From Erythrobacter sp. (lineage in GTDB: Bacteria > Pseudomonadota > Alphaproteobacteria > Sphingomonadales > Sphingomonadaceae): a stretch of DNA of 10,527 bases. The stretch is from contig JABSPI010000008.1 of NCBI GenBank assembly GCA_013214365.1, positions 1 to 10,527 on the forward strand, read 5' to 3'. Below, piece after piece: positions 1 to 7,087 of the stretch (within the stretch, counting starts at the first letter, position 1; each line of letters begins with the position of its first letter). The notes under the pieces are model-generated. The model did no database searches and had not been told where the DNA came from. It worked only from the letters and a program-made list of their open reading frames with translations. The translations under genes and the position numbers were made by a program.

Positions 1-419
1 GTCTCCTGCCAGGACCAGCGCAATGCCGAAGCAACTCCATCGCCATGCACATACAGCCGCGCATAGGCCGGCAACCAACGCAGGATCAAATAAAGGCCGG
101 GGATGATCAAAAGGATCAATCCGGCGATAATCGCCACCCCGCTCACCAGCCCCAGAGCAAAATAGCCACCGACCCCGCCCAGCGGCGCCTCGCTGGGCGC
201 GGCGCTGGCCTTCATTAAATGGCGCAGCAACAGATAATCAAGCGCCCAGCCCACAATAGTGATCAGGACGTACAGTCCATCCTCCACCATCAGGATATCG
301 CCCGCGGAGTAAAGCGCAGTGGTGACCACAATATAGGCCAACACGGTGCCCGCTCCCGCTTTCGCAATCGCGGTTTGATATTGCCACAAGAGCTCCTGCG
401 GCGATCCGGTGAGGTTCAT
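1..419 (-). CDS. Small multi-pass membrane protein, partial (C-terminus beyond left edge)
   Basis: The ATG at 417-419 is followed by 139 codons open to the window edge, so the C-terminus is missing. Its start overlaps the TGA of the upstream membrane gene (ATGA), and a GAGG element lies about 8 nt before it, which suggests translational coupling. I see a short polar N-terminus, a hydrophobic segment at about residues 22-39, another at about 49-66, and a long one at about 86-113 that ends in an IIPGLYLILRW motif. That motif and the following stretch (P-A-Y-A-R...A-L-R-W-S-W) resemble the IVPGLILAAKW...GAMGDAW region of the gene just upstream, so the two are probably paralogs. PGL-x-L-x-x-R/K-W motifs occur in poorly characterised integral membrane families. 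I do not recognise a function; the role of the pair is unknown. Confidence 0.8.
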   Translation of the reverse strand, partial: MNLTGSPQELLWQYQTAIAKAGAGTVLAYIVVTTALYSAGDILMVEDGLYVLITIVGWALDYLLLRHLMKASAAPSEAPLGGVGGYFALGLVSGVAIIAGLILLIIPGLYLILRWLPAYARLYVHGDGVASALRWSWQE

Positions 420-1099
420 TCAAACACCTCGACCAAGCTGGTGTCGTCCTCTGCCAACAGGCGGTAGGCCGCAACCGAAAGGCCCAGCAGAAGAACCGGC
501 AAAATGTGGAAGGTCAGCCATTCAAAGGCATTGATCCGCGCCGGACCTCCTGTGTCGCCAATCCCAATAAGGGTGAGCAGAAGGCTGAACGCCACCAGCC
601 ATATGACGCACAGCACAGTGAACGCGCCGGTCAATTGCCAGCTATTGCCGCTGCTCGCATGCCAGGCGTCGCCCATTGCACCGAACAAACTGCGCTCCTG
701 CGCGACGAGGAAGCTGGGCGCCATCACCCATTTGGCCGCCAGAATCAGGCCGGGCACGATCAGCAAATTCATCCCGACGGAAATCGGGAAGACCAAGATC
801 ACAGCCATGAAAAACATGCTGAACGCTTTAAACCGCGGATCATATTGGGCGCCCAGCCGTTTGAATGCCGCGCGATACAGCCAATATTGACCGGCAAAAT
901 ACGCAGGAATTGCCGCAAGGCCGATAATCGCGGTTAAAGGCGCAAGATCAGGCGAGGCAAAGAGCGCATCGCTGATCAAACCAATCACCAAAAACACCCC
1001 GAAATACACCGCGATTTCGCGCCAGATCAACGCCAGATGGGCAAAGGTGCCGGTGAGCAATTCGCCCATCCCTGCACGCTTCGTTTGGATAAATGCCAT
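416..1099 (-). CDS. Multi-pass inner-membrane protein of unknown function
   Basis: This 227-residue protein starts at an ATG with GGAG 4 nt upstream. The gene lies 51 nt behind dprA on the same strand and probably shares its transcript. Hydrophobic segments appear at about residues 30-46, 52-78, 92-128, 155-180 and 193-212, giving about five or six membrane passes. The middle carries IVPGLILAAKW (114-124), followed by an amphipathic stretch with E135-R136 and GAMGDAWHAS. The same pattern recurs in the next gene, pointing to tandem duplication. No catalytic motif is visible. The general layout resembles loosely defined families of hydrophobic proteins with PGL motifs, but I cannot assign a family with confidence. 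The acidic tail (AEDDTSLVEVFE) is probably soluble. Function unknown; location in the inner membrane is inferred from hydropathy. Confidence 0.85.
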   Translation of the reverse strand: MAFIQTKRAGMGELLTGTFAHLALIWREIAVYFGVFLVIGLISDALFASPDLAPLTAIIGLAAIPAYFAGQYWLYRAAFKRLGAQYDPRFKAFSMFFMAVILVFPISVGMNLLIVPGLILAAKWVMAPSFLVAQERSLFGAMGDAWHASSGNSWQLTGAFTVLCVIWLVAFSLLLTLIGIGDTGGPARINAFEWLTFHILPVLLLGLSVAAYRLLAEDDTSLVEVFE

Positions 1100-1150
1100 T
1101 TTGTCTCCACTTGTAATTTGCGCCGCTCAACGCGCGCGCATGCAACCACC

Positions 1151-2314
1151 TCAGGTCAGCCCCACCGCGCCGCCATCATGGCGTTCAATTTCGCCCGCCA
1201 ATTCCATTTCCAACAAGGCCATATGCACGCTCGCCGCGCTGGCGCCGGATTGGCGGATCAATTCATCGATCGCAATCGGCGCGGTCGACAACAATTGCGC
1301 AATCGCCTCGGCCCCTTCGCGCGGATCAACCTCTTCCAAATCGGCATAGTCGAAATCGCTCACCTCTTCCGCCACACGGTAGGTTGAGCGTGGTTCTCCG
1401 GTGAAGGTTTCAAGCAATTCGATCGCATCCTCAGCCGCGCCGACCAGAACCGCGCCATCGCGGATCAATTGGTTGCACCCTTGCGAACGCGTGTCGAGCG
1501 GGGAGCCGGGTATCGCCATCACCTCGCGGCCCGCCTCTGCCGCCAGACGCGCGGTGATCAAGGACCCCGATCTGGGCGCGGCCTCAACCACCACTGTGCC
1601 CGAAGCAATCCCGGCAATGATGCGATTGCGGCTGGGGAAATGGGGGCCGCGTGGTTCGACGCCGGGGGGTTGTTCGGCGATCAACAGGCCCTCATTGGCG
1701 ATCTGTTCCTGCAATTCGGCATGTTGTGAGGGATAGGCGATGTCGATCCCGCTGGCGATGACACCAATGGTTGCGGGCATGGCGCCTTCATGCGCGGCCC
1801 CGTCAATCCCGCGAGCCAGCCCGCTGACCACGGTGAAGCCGGCCTGCGCCAGCCCGGCGGCAAATTCACGCGCCAGCCGGATCGCCGCGGCCGAGGCATT
1901 GCGCGCACCGACAATCGCGGCGCTGGGCGTGTGCGCCAATTCGAGCCGCCCGCGGCAAGTGACGATGGGCGGCGCGCTGCTGATTTCGCGCAGAAGCGCG
2001 GGATAATCAGGCGAATCATGAAACAAATATTGCGCCCCTGCGGCGCGCACGGCTTCGATCTCGCTTTCGATTTTGCCAATCGGCGCAGGCGCATAACGCT
2101 GTTTCCCGCGCGAACCCAGTTCGGGCAAAGCCTCCAATGCGGCGGCCGCATTGCCAAACCGGGCGAGCAATTGGTGATAGCTGACCGGGCCAATTCGGGG
2201 GGAACGCAGCAAACGTATGCGCGCAAATGCTTCGGCTTGGCTGAGCTTGCTCTCGCCCCTCTCTGCCTGGCCTCTCTCTGCTTGGCCCCTATTGGCCTGC
2301 CCCCCGTTTTCCAT
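1151..2314 (-). CDS. dprA: DNA-processing protein DprA
   Basis: DprA (DprA/Smf family) binds incoming single-stranded DNA in the cytoplasm and loads RecA during natural transformation; it is widespread even in bacteria not known to be competent. From the ATG at 2314 the protein has 387 residues. Residues 28-65 resemble the N-terminal helical (SAM/HhH-like) part. Residues 130-300 are the Rossmann-like core: AIVGARNAS (133-141), VVSGLARGIDGAAHEGA (163-179), GVIASGIDIAYP (184-195), FPSRNRIIAGIASGTVVVEA (226-245), RSGSLITARLAAEAGREVMAIPG (248-270) and QGCNQLIRDGA (278-288). Residues 330-387 form the small winged-helix-like C-terminal domain. An in-frame GTG at 2350 would add 12 residues, but ATG 2314 has a G-rich element about 9 nt upstream. 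Residues 5-19 come from a 15-bp tandem repeat. The gene follows plsY after 78 nt, a common alphaproteobacterial order. Confidence 0.96.
   Translation of the reverse strand: MENGGQANRGQAERGQAERGESKLSQAEAFARIRLLRSPRIGPVSYHQLLARFGNAAAALEALPELGSRGKQRYAPAPIGKIESEIEAVRAAGAQYLFHDSPDYPALLREISSAPPIVTCRGRLELAHTPSAAIVGARNASAAAIRLAREFAAGLAQAGFTVVSGLARGIDGAAHEGAMPATIGVIASGIDIAYPSQHAELQEQIANEGLLIAEQPPGVEPRGPHFPSRNRIIAGIASGTVVVEAAPRSGSLITARLAAEAGREVMAIPGSPLDTRSQGCNQLIRDGAVLVGAAEDAIELLETFTGEPRSTYRVAEEVSDFDYADLEEVDPREGAEAIAQLLSTAPIAIDELIRQSGASAASVHMALLEMELAGEIERHDGGAVGLT
2258..2302 (-). repeat. Three-unit 15-bp tandem repeat inside dprA 5' end
   Basis: Three adjacent 15-nt units occupy 2258-2272, 2273-2287 and 2288-2302. 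The first two differ at two positions; the third is more diverged. In dprA they encode GQANR-GQAER-GQAER (residues 5-19), followed by a partial GE. The period is a multiple of three, so gain or loss of units would keep the frame and only change the length of a charged N-terminal extension ahead of the conserved domain. Confidence 0.85.
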
Positions 2315-2392
2315 CACCAAACACCCCCATTTGCGGCGCGCCGATCGCACATGGGCGCCCCCTTTGCCTATGCCAACCCGGTTATCGCCTGG

Positions 2393-2998
2393 TCATTGCG
2401 CGTCCTTTTTGCCGCCGATCTTGGGCTCCTCCCCCTTTATCAGGCGGGTGATATTGTCGCGGTGAAGGTAGATGATCAGCCCCGCAATCGCGGCCAGAAC
2501 CGGGAAAAACTGCGGGTAGCCAAACAAGGGCGCGGCCGCCGCGGCGGCAACCACCGCGCTCATCCCGGCAAGGCTCGAAATCCGGAAAATCGCCAGCATG
2601 CTGAGCCAGATGAGCGCATAGGCCCCGCCAATCGCCCAGGCCAAGCCAAACGATACGCCGGCATTGGTGGCGACGCCCTTGCCGCCCTTAAAGCCCAGCC
2701 AAACCGGGTAACAATGGCCGATCACTGCGCCCCCTGCGGCAAATGCCTTGGCCACATCTGCGCTATCCCCGGACCAGATGATGCCAGCGGCAAAAACCGG
2801 TGCGAACCCCTTGAGCAGATCGAGCAGCAACGTGCCCGCCGCGAGCCCCTTATTGCCGGTGCGCAGCACATTGGTCGCGCCAATATTGCCTGATCCGATC
2901 TCGCGCACATCGCCCATACCCGCGGCCTTGGTCAAAAGCAGACCAAAAGGGATCGAGCCGGCGAAATAGCCAAGCAAAGCAGCAAGTATCGGTTCCAA
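2393..2998 (-). CDS. plsY: Glycerol-3-phosphate acyltransferase PlsY
   Basis: PlsY transfers the acyl group of acyl-phosphate to sn-glycerol 3-phosphate, making lysophosphatidic acid at the inner membrane, the first acylation step of phospholipid synthesis in the PlsX/PlsY route. The start chosen is TTG (2996-2998) because a GGAG lies 8 nt upstream; this gives 201 residues, normal for the family. Hydrophobic segments fall at about 3-22, 52-74, 84-98, 114-138, 143-160 and 165-178. Family motifs are present: GSGNIGATN (35-43), DLLKG (60-64), GHCYPVWLGFKGGKGVAT (94-111) and HRDNITRLIKGEE (179-191). The open frame extends upstream to 3172, but that extension would overlap murI and shows no family similarity. 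It is the first gene of the minus-strand group with dprA 78 nt downstream. A strong hairpin lies just upstream of the ribosome-binding site. Confidence 0.96.
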   Translation of the reverse strand: MEPILAALLGYFAGSIPFGLLLTKAAGMGDVREIGSGNIGATNVLRTGNKGLAAGTLLLDLLKGFAPVFAAGIIWSGDSADVAKAFAAGGAVIGHCYPVWLGFKGGKGVATNAGVSFGLAWAIGGAYALIWLSMLAIFRISSLAGMSAVVAAAAAAPLFGYPQFFPVLAAIAGLIIYLHRDNITRLIKGEEPKIGGKKDAQ

Positions 2999-3006
2999 AT
3001 TCCATT

Positions 3007-3010
3007 CTCC
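3007..3010 (-). promoter_or_regulatory. Shine-Dalgarno GGAG deciding the TTG start of plsY
   Basis: GGAG on the minus strand stands 8 nt before TTG 2998. No in-frame ATG lies between it and the conserved PlsY N-terminus (EPILAALLGYFAGSIPFG), so the TTG is the best start. Confidence 0.7.
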
Positions 3011-3017
3011 GTGCAGA

Positions 3018-3049
3018 CAATGCCCGCGATCAAAAGATTGCGGGCATTG
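3018..3049. other. 14-bp stem / AAAA-loop hairpin in plsY-murI intergenic region
   Basis: The arms are CAATGCCCGCGATC (3018-3031) and GATTGCGGGCATTG (3036-3049), separated by AAAA. Thirteen pairs are Watson-Crick and one is G-T (3028:3039). Neither strand has a T-tract after the stem, so it does not look like an intrinsic terminator. If plsY transcription starts upstream of it, the hairpin would sit in the leader, ending 7 nt before the plsY ribosome-binding site. It could also be a DNA palindrome bound by a regulator of the divergent genes. Role unknown. Confidence 0.8.
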
Positions 3050-3152
3050 CCCCCGCTTTGGACTTCTTCTAGCGCGATCTGGCGTTAAGAAAAGATAGTC
3101 TTGGGACAAGCTGCGCAAAAGCGGCGCGGCACAGCAGACGGGATTGATCATT

Positions 3153-3959
3153 TTGGACAGACATGCCCCCATCCTCGTGTTCGACAGCGGTGTCGGCGGG
3201 CTGACCGTTTACGATCAGTTGCGCGCTATCTTGCCCGATGCGCCAGTGATTTACGCCGCCGATCTGGCCGGCATGCCCTATGGCACCAAAACCGAGGCAC
3301 AGATCGCCGCGCGGGTTGCGGGATTGCTGGGCCGGATGAGCGAACGCTTCGCCCCGCGGCTTGTCTGCATTGCCTGCAACACCGCCTCGACGATTGCGCT
3401 GGGCATGGTGCGCGATGTGTTGGAAGTGCCGATTGTGGGAACGGTGCCAGCGATCAAGCCGGCGGCGCGCGCGACCAAGACGGGGATTATCGGCCTGCTC
3501 GGCACACAAGCCACTATCAGGCAGGATTACGTCGACCAATTGGAGCGCGAATTTGCCGCCGACAAACGCCTGTTGCGGCTGGCGGCCCCCGCCCTTGTCG
3601 ATTGCGCAGAGCAGAAAATGCGCGGCGAAGATGTGGATCGCCGCGCGATCATCGAAGCGGCAGAAAGGCTGCGTGAAATGGCGGGCGAAATGGCAGGTCA
3701 GGCGCAGATCGATACGCTGGTTCTGGCCTGCACCCATTTCCCCCTGCTCGCCGATGAATTGGCGCGCGAATTTGGCGAAAACGTGCAATTGATCGACGGC
3801 GCGGCCGGAATTGCCCGCAGAATAGCGCATCTGGTTGAAGGGCAAGAGTGGGAAGCCGCCGGACCCGACCGGTTTGTCGTCACCACCAAACCAGACAATA
3901 TCAAAGGCTTGCAAGCCATGACCGCTGCGCGCGGCTTTGCCCCGATCGAACGTTTTTGA
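3153..3959 (+). CDS. murI: Glutamate racemase
   Basis: MurI interconverts L- and D-glutamate without a cofactor, supplying D-Glu to the MurD step of peptidoglycan synthesis in the cytoplasm. From TTG 3153 the protein has 268 residues, a normal length. Key motifs are PILVFDSGVGGLTV (6-19, with D11-S12), MPYGTKT (41-47), the first catalytic cysteine in ACNTAS (C75) and the second in ACTHFP (C193 with H195). These show an intact two-base active site. The start is uncertain: TTG 3144 is also in frame and would add three residues, but GGGA at 3140-3143 is correctly spaced (9 nt) only for TTG 3153. The gene is divergent from plsY and probably transcribed from the shared gap. The 185 nt after its stop separate it from hemA. 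Confidence 0.95.
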   Translation: MDRHAPILVFDSGVGGLTVYDQLRAILPDAPVIYAADLAGMPYGTKTEAQIAARVAGLLGRMSERFAPRLVCIACNTASTIALGMVRDVLEVPIVGTVPAIKPAARATKTGIIGLLGTQATIRQDYVDQLEREFAADKRLLRLAAPALVDCAEQKMRGEDVDRRAIIEAAERLREMAGEMAGQAQIDTLVLACTHFPLLADELAREFGENVQLIDGAAGIARRIAHLVEGQEWEAAGPDRFVVTTKPDNIKGLQAMTAARGFAPIERF

Positions 3960-4144
3960 AGCTGCAAACCGCTCGCAAAGATCACGGTTTTAAAAAACCG
4001 AAAGCTTGCTAAATAGGGCGCTGAATAAAGTCCGGTTAGGTTTTGGGTCGAATGGCCGGATTGGGATCGAATTTGGGCGTCAGGAGCATGACATAAGCTG
4101 CATGCGAAATGACTGGCCCGAAATGTGAAAGTGGCAGGATTTAA
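3960..4144 (+). promoter_or_regulatory. murI-hemA intergenic region with candidate direct repeat
   Basis: This 185-nt gap holds no gene. A small A/T-rich hairpin (CGGTTT/AAACCG, 3985-4000) follows murI without a clear T-tract. Two near-identical words, TTGGGTCGAAT (4043-4053) and TTGGGATCGAAT (4061-4072), lie 18 nt apart, so they would face the same side of the helix if offset by about two turns. I could not identify a clear -35/-10 pair or an FNR-type TTGAT-N4-ATCAA box. An AGGA at 4136-4139 is the hemA ribosome-binding site. The region presumably carries the hemA promoter; this is inference. Confidence 0.45.
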
Positions 4145-5365
4145 GTGAATTACGACCAAATCTTCGACCAGGCCATCGATCGCCTGCACGAGGAAGGCCG
4201 CTACCGTGTCTTCATCGACATTTTGCGCAATAAAGGCGCCTACCCCAATGCGCGCTGTTTTCACGGCCATAACGGGCCCAAGCCGATCACGGTGTGGTGT
4301 TCGAACGATTACCTGTGCATGGGCCAACACGATGTTGTGATCGGCGCGATGGAAGAGGCGCTGCACGATGTTGGTGCAGGATCGGGCGGCACGCGCAATA
4401 TTGGCGGCAACACCCATCTGCATGTTGAGCTTGAGAAAGAACTCGCCGAGCTCCACGGCAAGGAACAAGCGCTGCTGTTTACCTCGGGCTATGTTTCGAA
4501 TGATGCGACCTTGTCGACGCTGGCGAAATTGCTGCCTGGCTGCGTCATTTTCTCTGATGAATTGAACCACGCCAGCATGATTGCCGGGATCCGCAATTCA
4601 GGTTGCGAGAAGCGCGTCTTCCGCCACAATGATATCCGTCATCTCGAAGAATTGCTCGCCGCAGAGGCGCCCGAAACGCCCAAAGTGATCGCGTTTGAAA
4701 GCGTCTATTCGATGGATGGCGATGTCGCCCCGATCCATGCGATTTGCGATCTGGCGGAAAAATACAACGCCCTTACCTATATCGACGAAGTGCATGCGGT
4801 GGGCATGTATGGCGAGCATGGCGGCGGCATTTCCGAACGCGACAATGCAGCGCACCGGATCGACATTATCGAGGGCACTTTGGGCAAGGCGTTCGGCGTT
4901 ATGGGCGGCTATATCGCGGCCGACACGCGGGTTGTGGATTGCATCCGTTCCTATGCGCCCGGCTTCATCTTTACCACTTCGCTCTCGCCGGTTCTGGTTG
5001 CCGGCGTGCTGGCCTCGGTCAAGCACCTCAAGAGCTCGAATGTGGAGCGCAACGCCCAGCAACAGGCGGCCGCAATGCTCAAGCTGAAATTTGCCGAAGC
5101 GGGCCTGCCGGTGATGGATTCGGTCACCCATATCGTCCCGCTCATGGTGGGCGATCCGGTGCGGGCCAAGAAGATCAGCGACATCCTGCTCGCTGAATAC
5201 GGCGTTTATGTACAGCCGATCAATTTCCCCACCGTGCCGCGCGGGACAGAGCGTCTGCGCTTCACCCCGGGCCCGCACCATTCAGAGGAAATGATGGACG
5301 AGCTGACCGAGGCTCTGGTGGAGATTTGGGACCGCCTCGATATGGAGCTGGCGAAAGCGGCGTGA
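4145..5365 (+). CDS. hemA: 5-aminolevulinate synthase
   Basis: HemA (ALAS) condenses glycine and succinyl-CoA to 5-aminolevulinate, the first committed step of tetrapyrrole synthesis by the C4 route; it is a PLP enzyme of fold type I working as a dimer in the cytoplasm. The protein has 406 residues, as usual for bacterial ALAS. Visible motifs are [10 protein letters not shown] (51-60), [11 protein letters not shown] (79-89), [10 protein letters not shown] (137-146, with H142), ESVYSMDGD (185-193), [12 protein letters not shown] (212-223, with D214 and H217 for PLP) and EGTLGKAFG (243-251), in which K248 is the PLP Schiff-base lysine. The C-terminal part has [16 protein letters not shown] (362-377). 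GTG 4145 is the only reasonable start: an in-frame TAA directly precedes it and AGGA lies 5 nt upstream. It leads the plus-strand group hemA-dioxygenase-nitroreductase, but 70-80 nt gaps leave co-transcription uncertain. Confidence 0.97.
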   Translation: MNYDQIFDQAIDRLHEEGRYRVFIDILRNKGAYPNARCFHGHNGPKPITVWCSNDYLCMGQHDVVIGAMEEALHDVGAGSGGTRNIGGNTHLHVELEKELAELHGKEQALLFTSGYVSNDATLSTLAKLLPGCVIFSDELNHASMIAGIRNSGCEKRVFRHNDIRHLEELLAAEAPETPKVIAFESVYSMDGDVAPIHAICDLAEKYNALTYIDEVHAVGMYGEHGGGISERDNAAHRIDIIEGTLGKAFGVMGGYIAADTRVVDCIRSYAPGFIFTTSLSPVLVAGVLASVKHLKSSNVERNAQQQAAAMLKLKFAEAGLPVMDSVTHIVPLMVGDPVRAKKISDILLAEYGVYVQPINFPTVPRGTERLRFTPGPHHSEEMMDELTEALVEIWDRLDMELAKAA

Positions 5366-5443
5366 ACCGTGCGGGCCCAAATGGCCGCTTGATCACTCAC
5401 ATAGAACCCGGCACACTCCCCCGCGAGAGAGGGAGACAGCGAT

Positions 5444-6301
5444 ATGGCCACAATTATTGATCGGGCAAAGCTCGACACCGGCGCGCTCAATATCAAACCG
5501 ATGACACCCGCGATCGGCGCGGAGATTTTGGATATCGATCTGGGCGCCGACACTGTCGCAGAGCGCATCCCCGATATCCGTGCAGCGCTCCTCAAATACG
5601 GCGTGATCTTCTTCCGCGATCAAGAGCTGACGCAAGAGCAGCACATCGCCTTTGCCCGCCATTTTGGTGATCTTGAAGTCCATCCGGCAACGCCCAAGGA
5701 TCAACCCAACCCCGAGGTCCTGCGGATCGCCTATGGCCCCGACAGGCGCGGACAAGAGAACAATTGGCACTCGGATGTGACCTGGCGCGAGGAGCCTTCG
5801 CTCGGTTCGATCCTGCTCGCACGCGAAGTTCCCGAAGTGGGCGGCGACACGCTGTTTGCCAATATGCATCTCGCCTACGAACGACTCTCGCCGCAGATGA
5901 AACGGTTTTGCGAAGGATTGACCGCGGTGCATGACATCGCCCGGGTTTTCGCCAAACGTTTGGGCAAGCAACCCGAAGAGCTGCACGACAAATATCCCCC
6001 CGTGCGCCATCCGGTGATCCGCACCCATCCCGAGACGGGCGAGAGATCAATCTACGTCAACGTCGCCTTTGCCAGCCATATCGAAGGTCTATCCGCGGCA
6101 GAAAGCCGGTGGTTGCTCGACCATTTGTTTGCAACCGCGCGCGATGTCGAAATCCAATGCCGGTTCCGCTGGGAAGCGGGATCAATCGCCTTTTGGGACA
6201 ACCGCGTGTGCCAACATTTGGCCGTGTCGGACTATTTCCCCGCACGCCGGGCGATGGAACGCGTCACAATCGCCGGCGACAAGCCGTTCTTCACCCCCTA
6301 A
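5444..6301 (+). CDS. TauD/TfdA-family Fe(II)/2-oxoglutarate-dependent dioxygenase
   Basis: The family couples 2-oxoglutarate decarboxylation to hydroxylation of a substrate, often releasing sulfite from taurine or alkyl sulfonates. ATG 5444 has GGGAG 8 nt upstream; the 285-residue length fits TauD. The iron-binding facial triad is visible as H109-x-D111 in NNWHSDVTW and H258 in WDNRVCQHLA. R269 and R273 in ARRAMER lie 11 and 15 residues after that histidine, the spacing used for 2-oxoglutarate and sulfonate binding in TauD. T136 in GGDT and H80 in VHPATP also match TauD's 2-oxoglutarate- and sulfonate-contacting positions by spacing. A taurine or alkyl-sulfonate substrate is therefore plausible, but no ABC sulfonate transporter or ssu/tau gene is visible nearby. 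Other family substrates (aryloxyacids, sulfate esters) cannot be excluded. It lies 78 nt after hemA. Confidence 0.9.
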   Translation: MATIIDRAKLDTGALNIKPMTPAIGAEILDIDLGADTVAERIPDIRAALLKYGVIFFRDQELTQEQHIAFARHFGDLEVHPATPKDQPNPEVLRIAYGPDRRGQENNWHSDVTWREEPSLGSILLAREVPEVGGDTLFANMHLAYERLSPQMKRFCEGLTAVHDIARVFAKRLGKQPEELHDKYPPVRHPVIRTHPETGERSIYVNVAFASHIEGLSAAESRWLLDHLFATARDVEIQCRFRWEAGSIAFWDNRVCQHLAVSDYFPARRAMERVTIAGDKPFFTP

Positions 6302-6344
6302 TGCCGTAGCGTATTTTGTCTGAGCGCTGCACTGCGCTAGCGCG

Positions 6345-6365
6345 CTTGCAACACAAGCAAGGGAG
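6345..6365 (+). promoter_or_regulatory. Ribosome-binding site of nitroreductase next to a small hairpin
   Basis: GGGAG (6361-6365) touches ATG 6366 directly but stands 6 nt before ATG 6372, which decides the start in favour of 6372. The word CTTGC (6345-6349) pairs with GCAAG (6357-6361) across a 7-nt loop, so the 3' arm touches the first G of the site. The stem is only 5 bp. Confidence 0.45.
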
Positions 6366-6371
6366 ATGGTG

Positions 6372-7067
6372 ATGAGCGGCAATCCAGACCAGAAATATGA
6401 CGAGGTCGTGCTCGGCCGCCGGTCGATCCGCGGCTATCTTAAGAAACCAGTGCCGCAGAGCCTGATCGAAGAGATTTTGGCAATGGCGATGCGTTCGCCC
6501 TCTTCGATGAACACCCAGCCCTATCATTTCCATGTGATCACCGGCGAACCGCTCGACAATATCCGCCAGGGCAACACGCAAAACATCCTTGCCGGTGAAC
6601 CCGACAGCCGCGAATTTCGCAAAGGCCACCCGTTCCAAGGCGTGCACCGCGATCGCCAGGTGGGTTGTGCGATCCAATTGTTCGAAGCGATGGGAATTGA
6701 GCGCGATGACAAGGAAAAGCGGCAGGATTGGGTGCTGCGCGGATTTCGCCAATTCGATGCGCCGGTCTGCGTGATCGTAACCTATGACCGGGAATTGTCC
6801 GACAGCGACGACACCGCATTTGATTGCGGCGCGGTCACCACTGCGCTCGTCAATGCGGCGTGGTCGCGCGGGCTTGGCTGTGTGATCAATTCGCAAGGCA
6901 TCATGCAATCCCCCGTGGTGCGCAAGCATGCCCATATTCCCGATGATCAGGTGATTATGAAAGCGGTCGCTATGGGCTGGCCCGATGAAGATTTCCCCGC
7001 CAACCCGGTGAAAATCACACGCCGCGAAGTGAGCGAGGCGGCGCGCTTTGTCGGGTTTGATGACTGA
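6372..7067 (+). CDS. Nitroreductase-family flavoprotein
   Basis: Members of this family are FMN enzymes, usually dimers, that reduce nitroaromatics, quinones or other electrophiles with NAD(P)H; the natural substrate here is unknown. From ATG 6372 the protein has 231 residues. FMN-binding signatures are present: GRRSIRGYL (15-23, arginines contacting the FMN phosphate), MRSPSSMNTQPYHF (40-53) and AVAMGWPDEDFPANP (198-212) near the C-terminus. Residues 146-174 (DDTAFDCGAVTTALVNAAWSRGLGCVINS) are the conserved central helix and strand. ATG 6366 is also in frame but sits directly on the ribosome-binding site. The gene lies 70 nt after the dioxygenase and on the same strand; a shared catabolic role is possible but not shown. 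It converges on the secreted hydrolase gene. Confidence 0.9.
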   Translation: MSGNPDQKYDEVVLGRRSIRGYLKKPVPQSLIEEILAMAMRSPSSMNTQPYHFHVITGEPLDNIRQGNTQNILAGEPDSREFRKGHPFQGVHRDRQVGCAIQLFEAMGIERDDKEKRQDWVLRGFRQFDAPVCVIVTYDRELSDSDDTAFDCGAVTTALVNAAWSRGLGCVINSQGIMQSPVVRKHAHIPDDQVIMKAVAMGWPDEDFPANPVKITRREVSEAARFVGFDD

Positions 7068-7087
7068 TCCGGGATAAAGCAATTTTG

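Noticed and set aside
1790..2893. Long plus-strand open frame (about 367 codons) across dprA and plsY
   Set aside because: It is antisense to two clearly conserved genes, is rich in Arg/Gly/Ala/Pro as expected from a GC-rich shadow frame, and shows no recognisable domain.
2393..3172. Extended 259-residue version of PlsY
   Set aside because: The extra 58 residues overlap the start of divergent murI, include the hairpin sequence and do not resemble PlsY; the TTG at 2998 with GGAG fits the family length.
3069..3914. Minus-strand open frame antisense to murI
   Set aside because: It is fully covered by the conserved glutamate racemase on the other strand, with His/Gln/Arg-rich composition typical of a complementary frame.
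3985..4000. A/T-rich hairpin after murI as a terminator
   Set aside because: The stem is short (CGGTTT/AAACCG) and no T-tract follows on the plus strand, so termination is not supported.
4059..4075. Possible FNR/FixK box upstream of hemA
   Set aside because: The sequence around TTGGGATCGAA only partly resembles the TTGAT-N4-ATCAA palindrome; the half-sites do not match.
3698..4570. Minus-strand open frame spanning the murI end, gap and hemA start
   Set aside because: It overlaps two certain genes and has no family similarity that I recognise.
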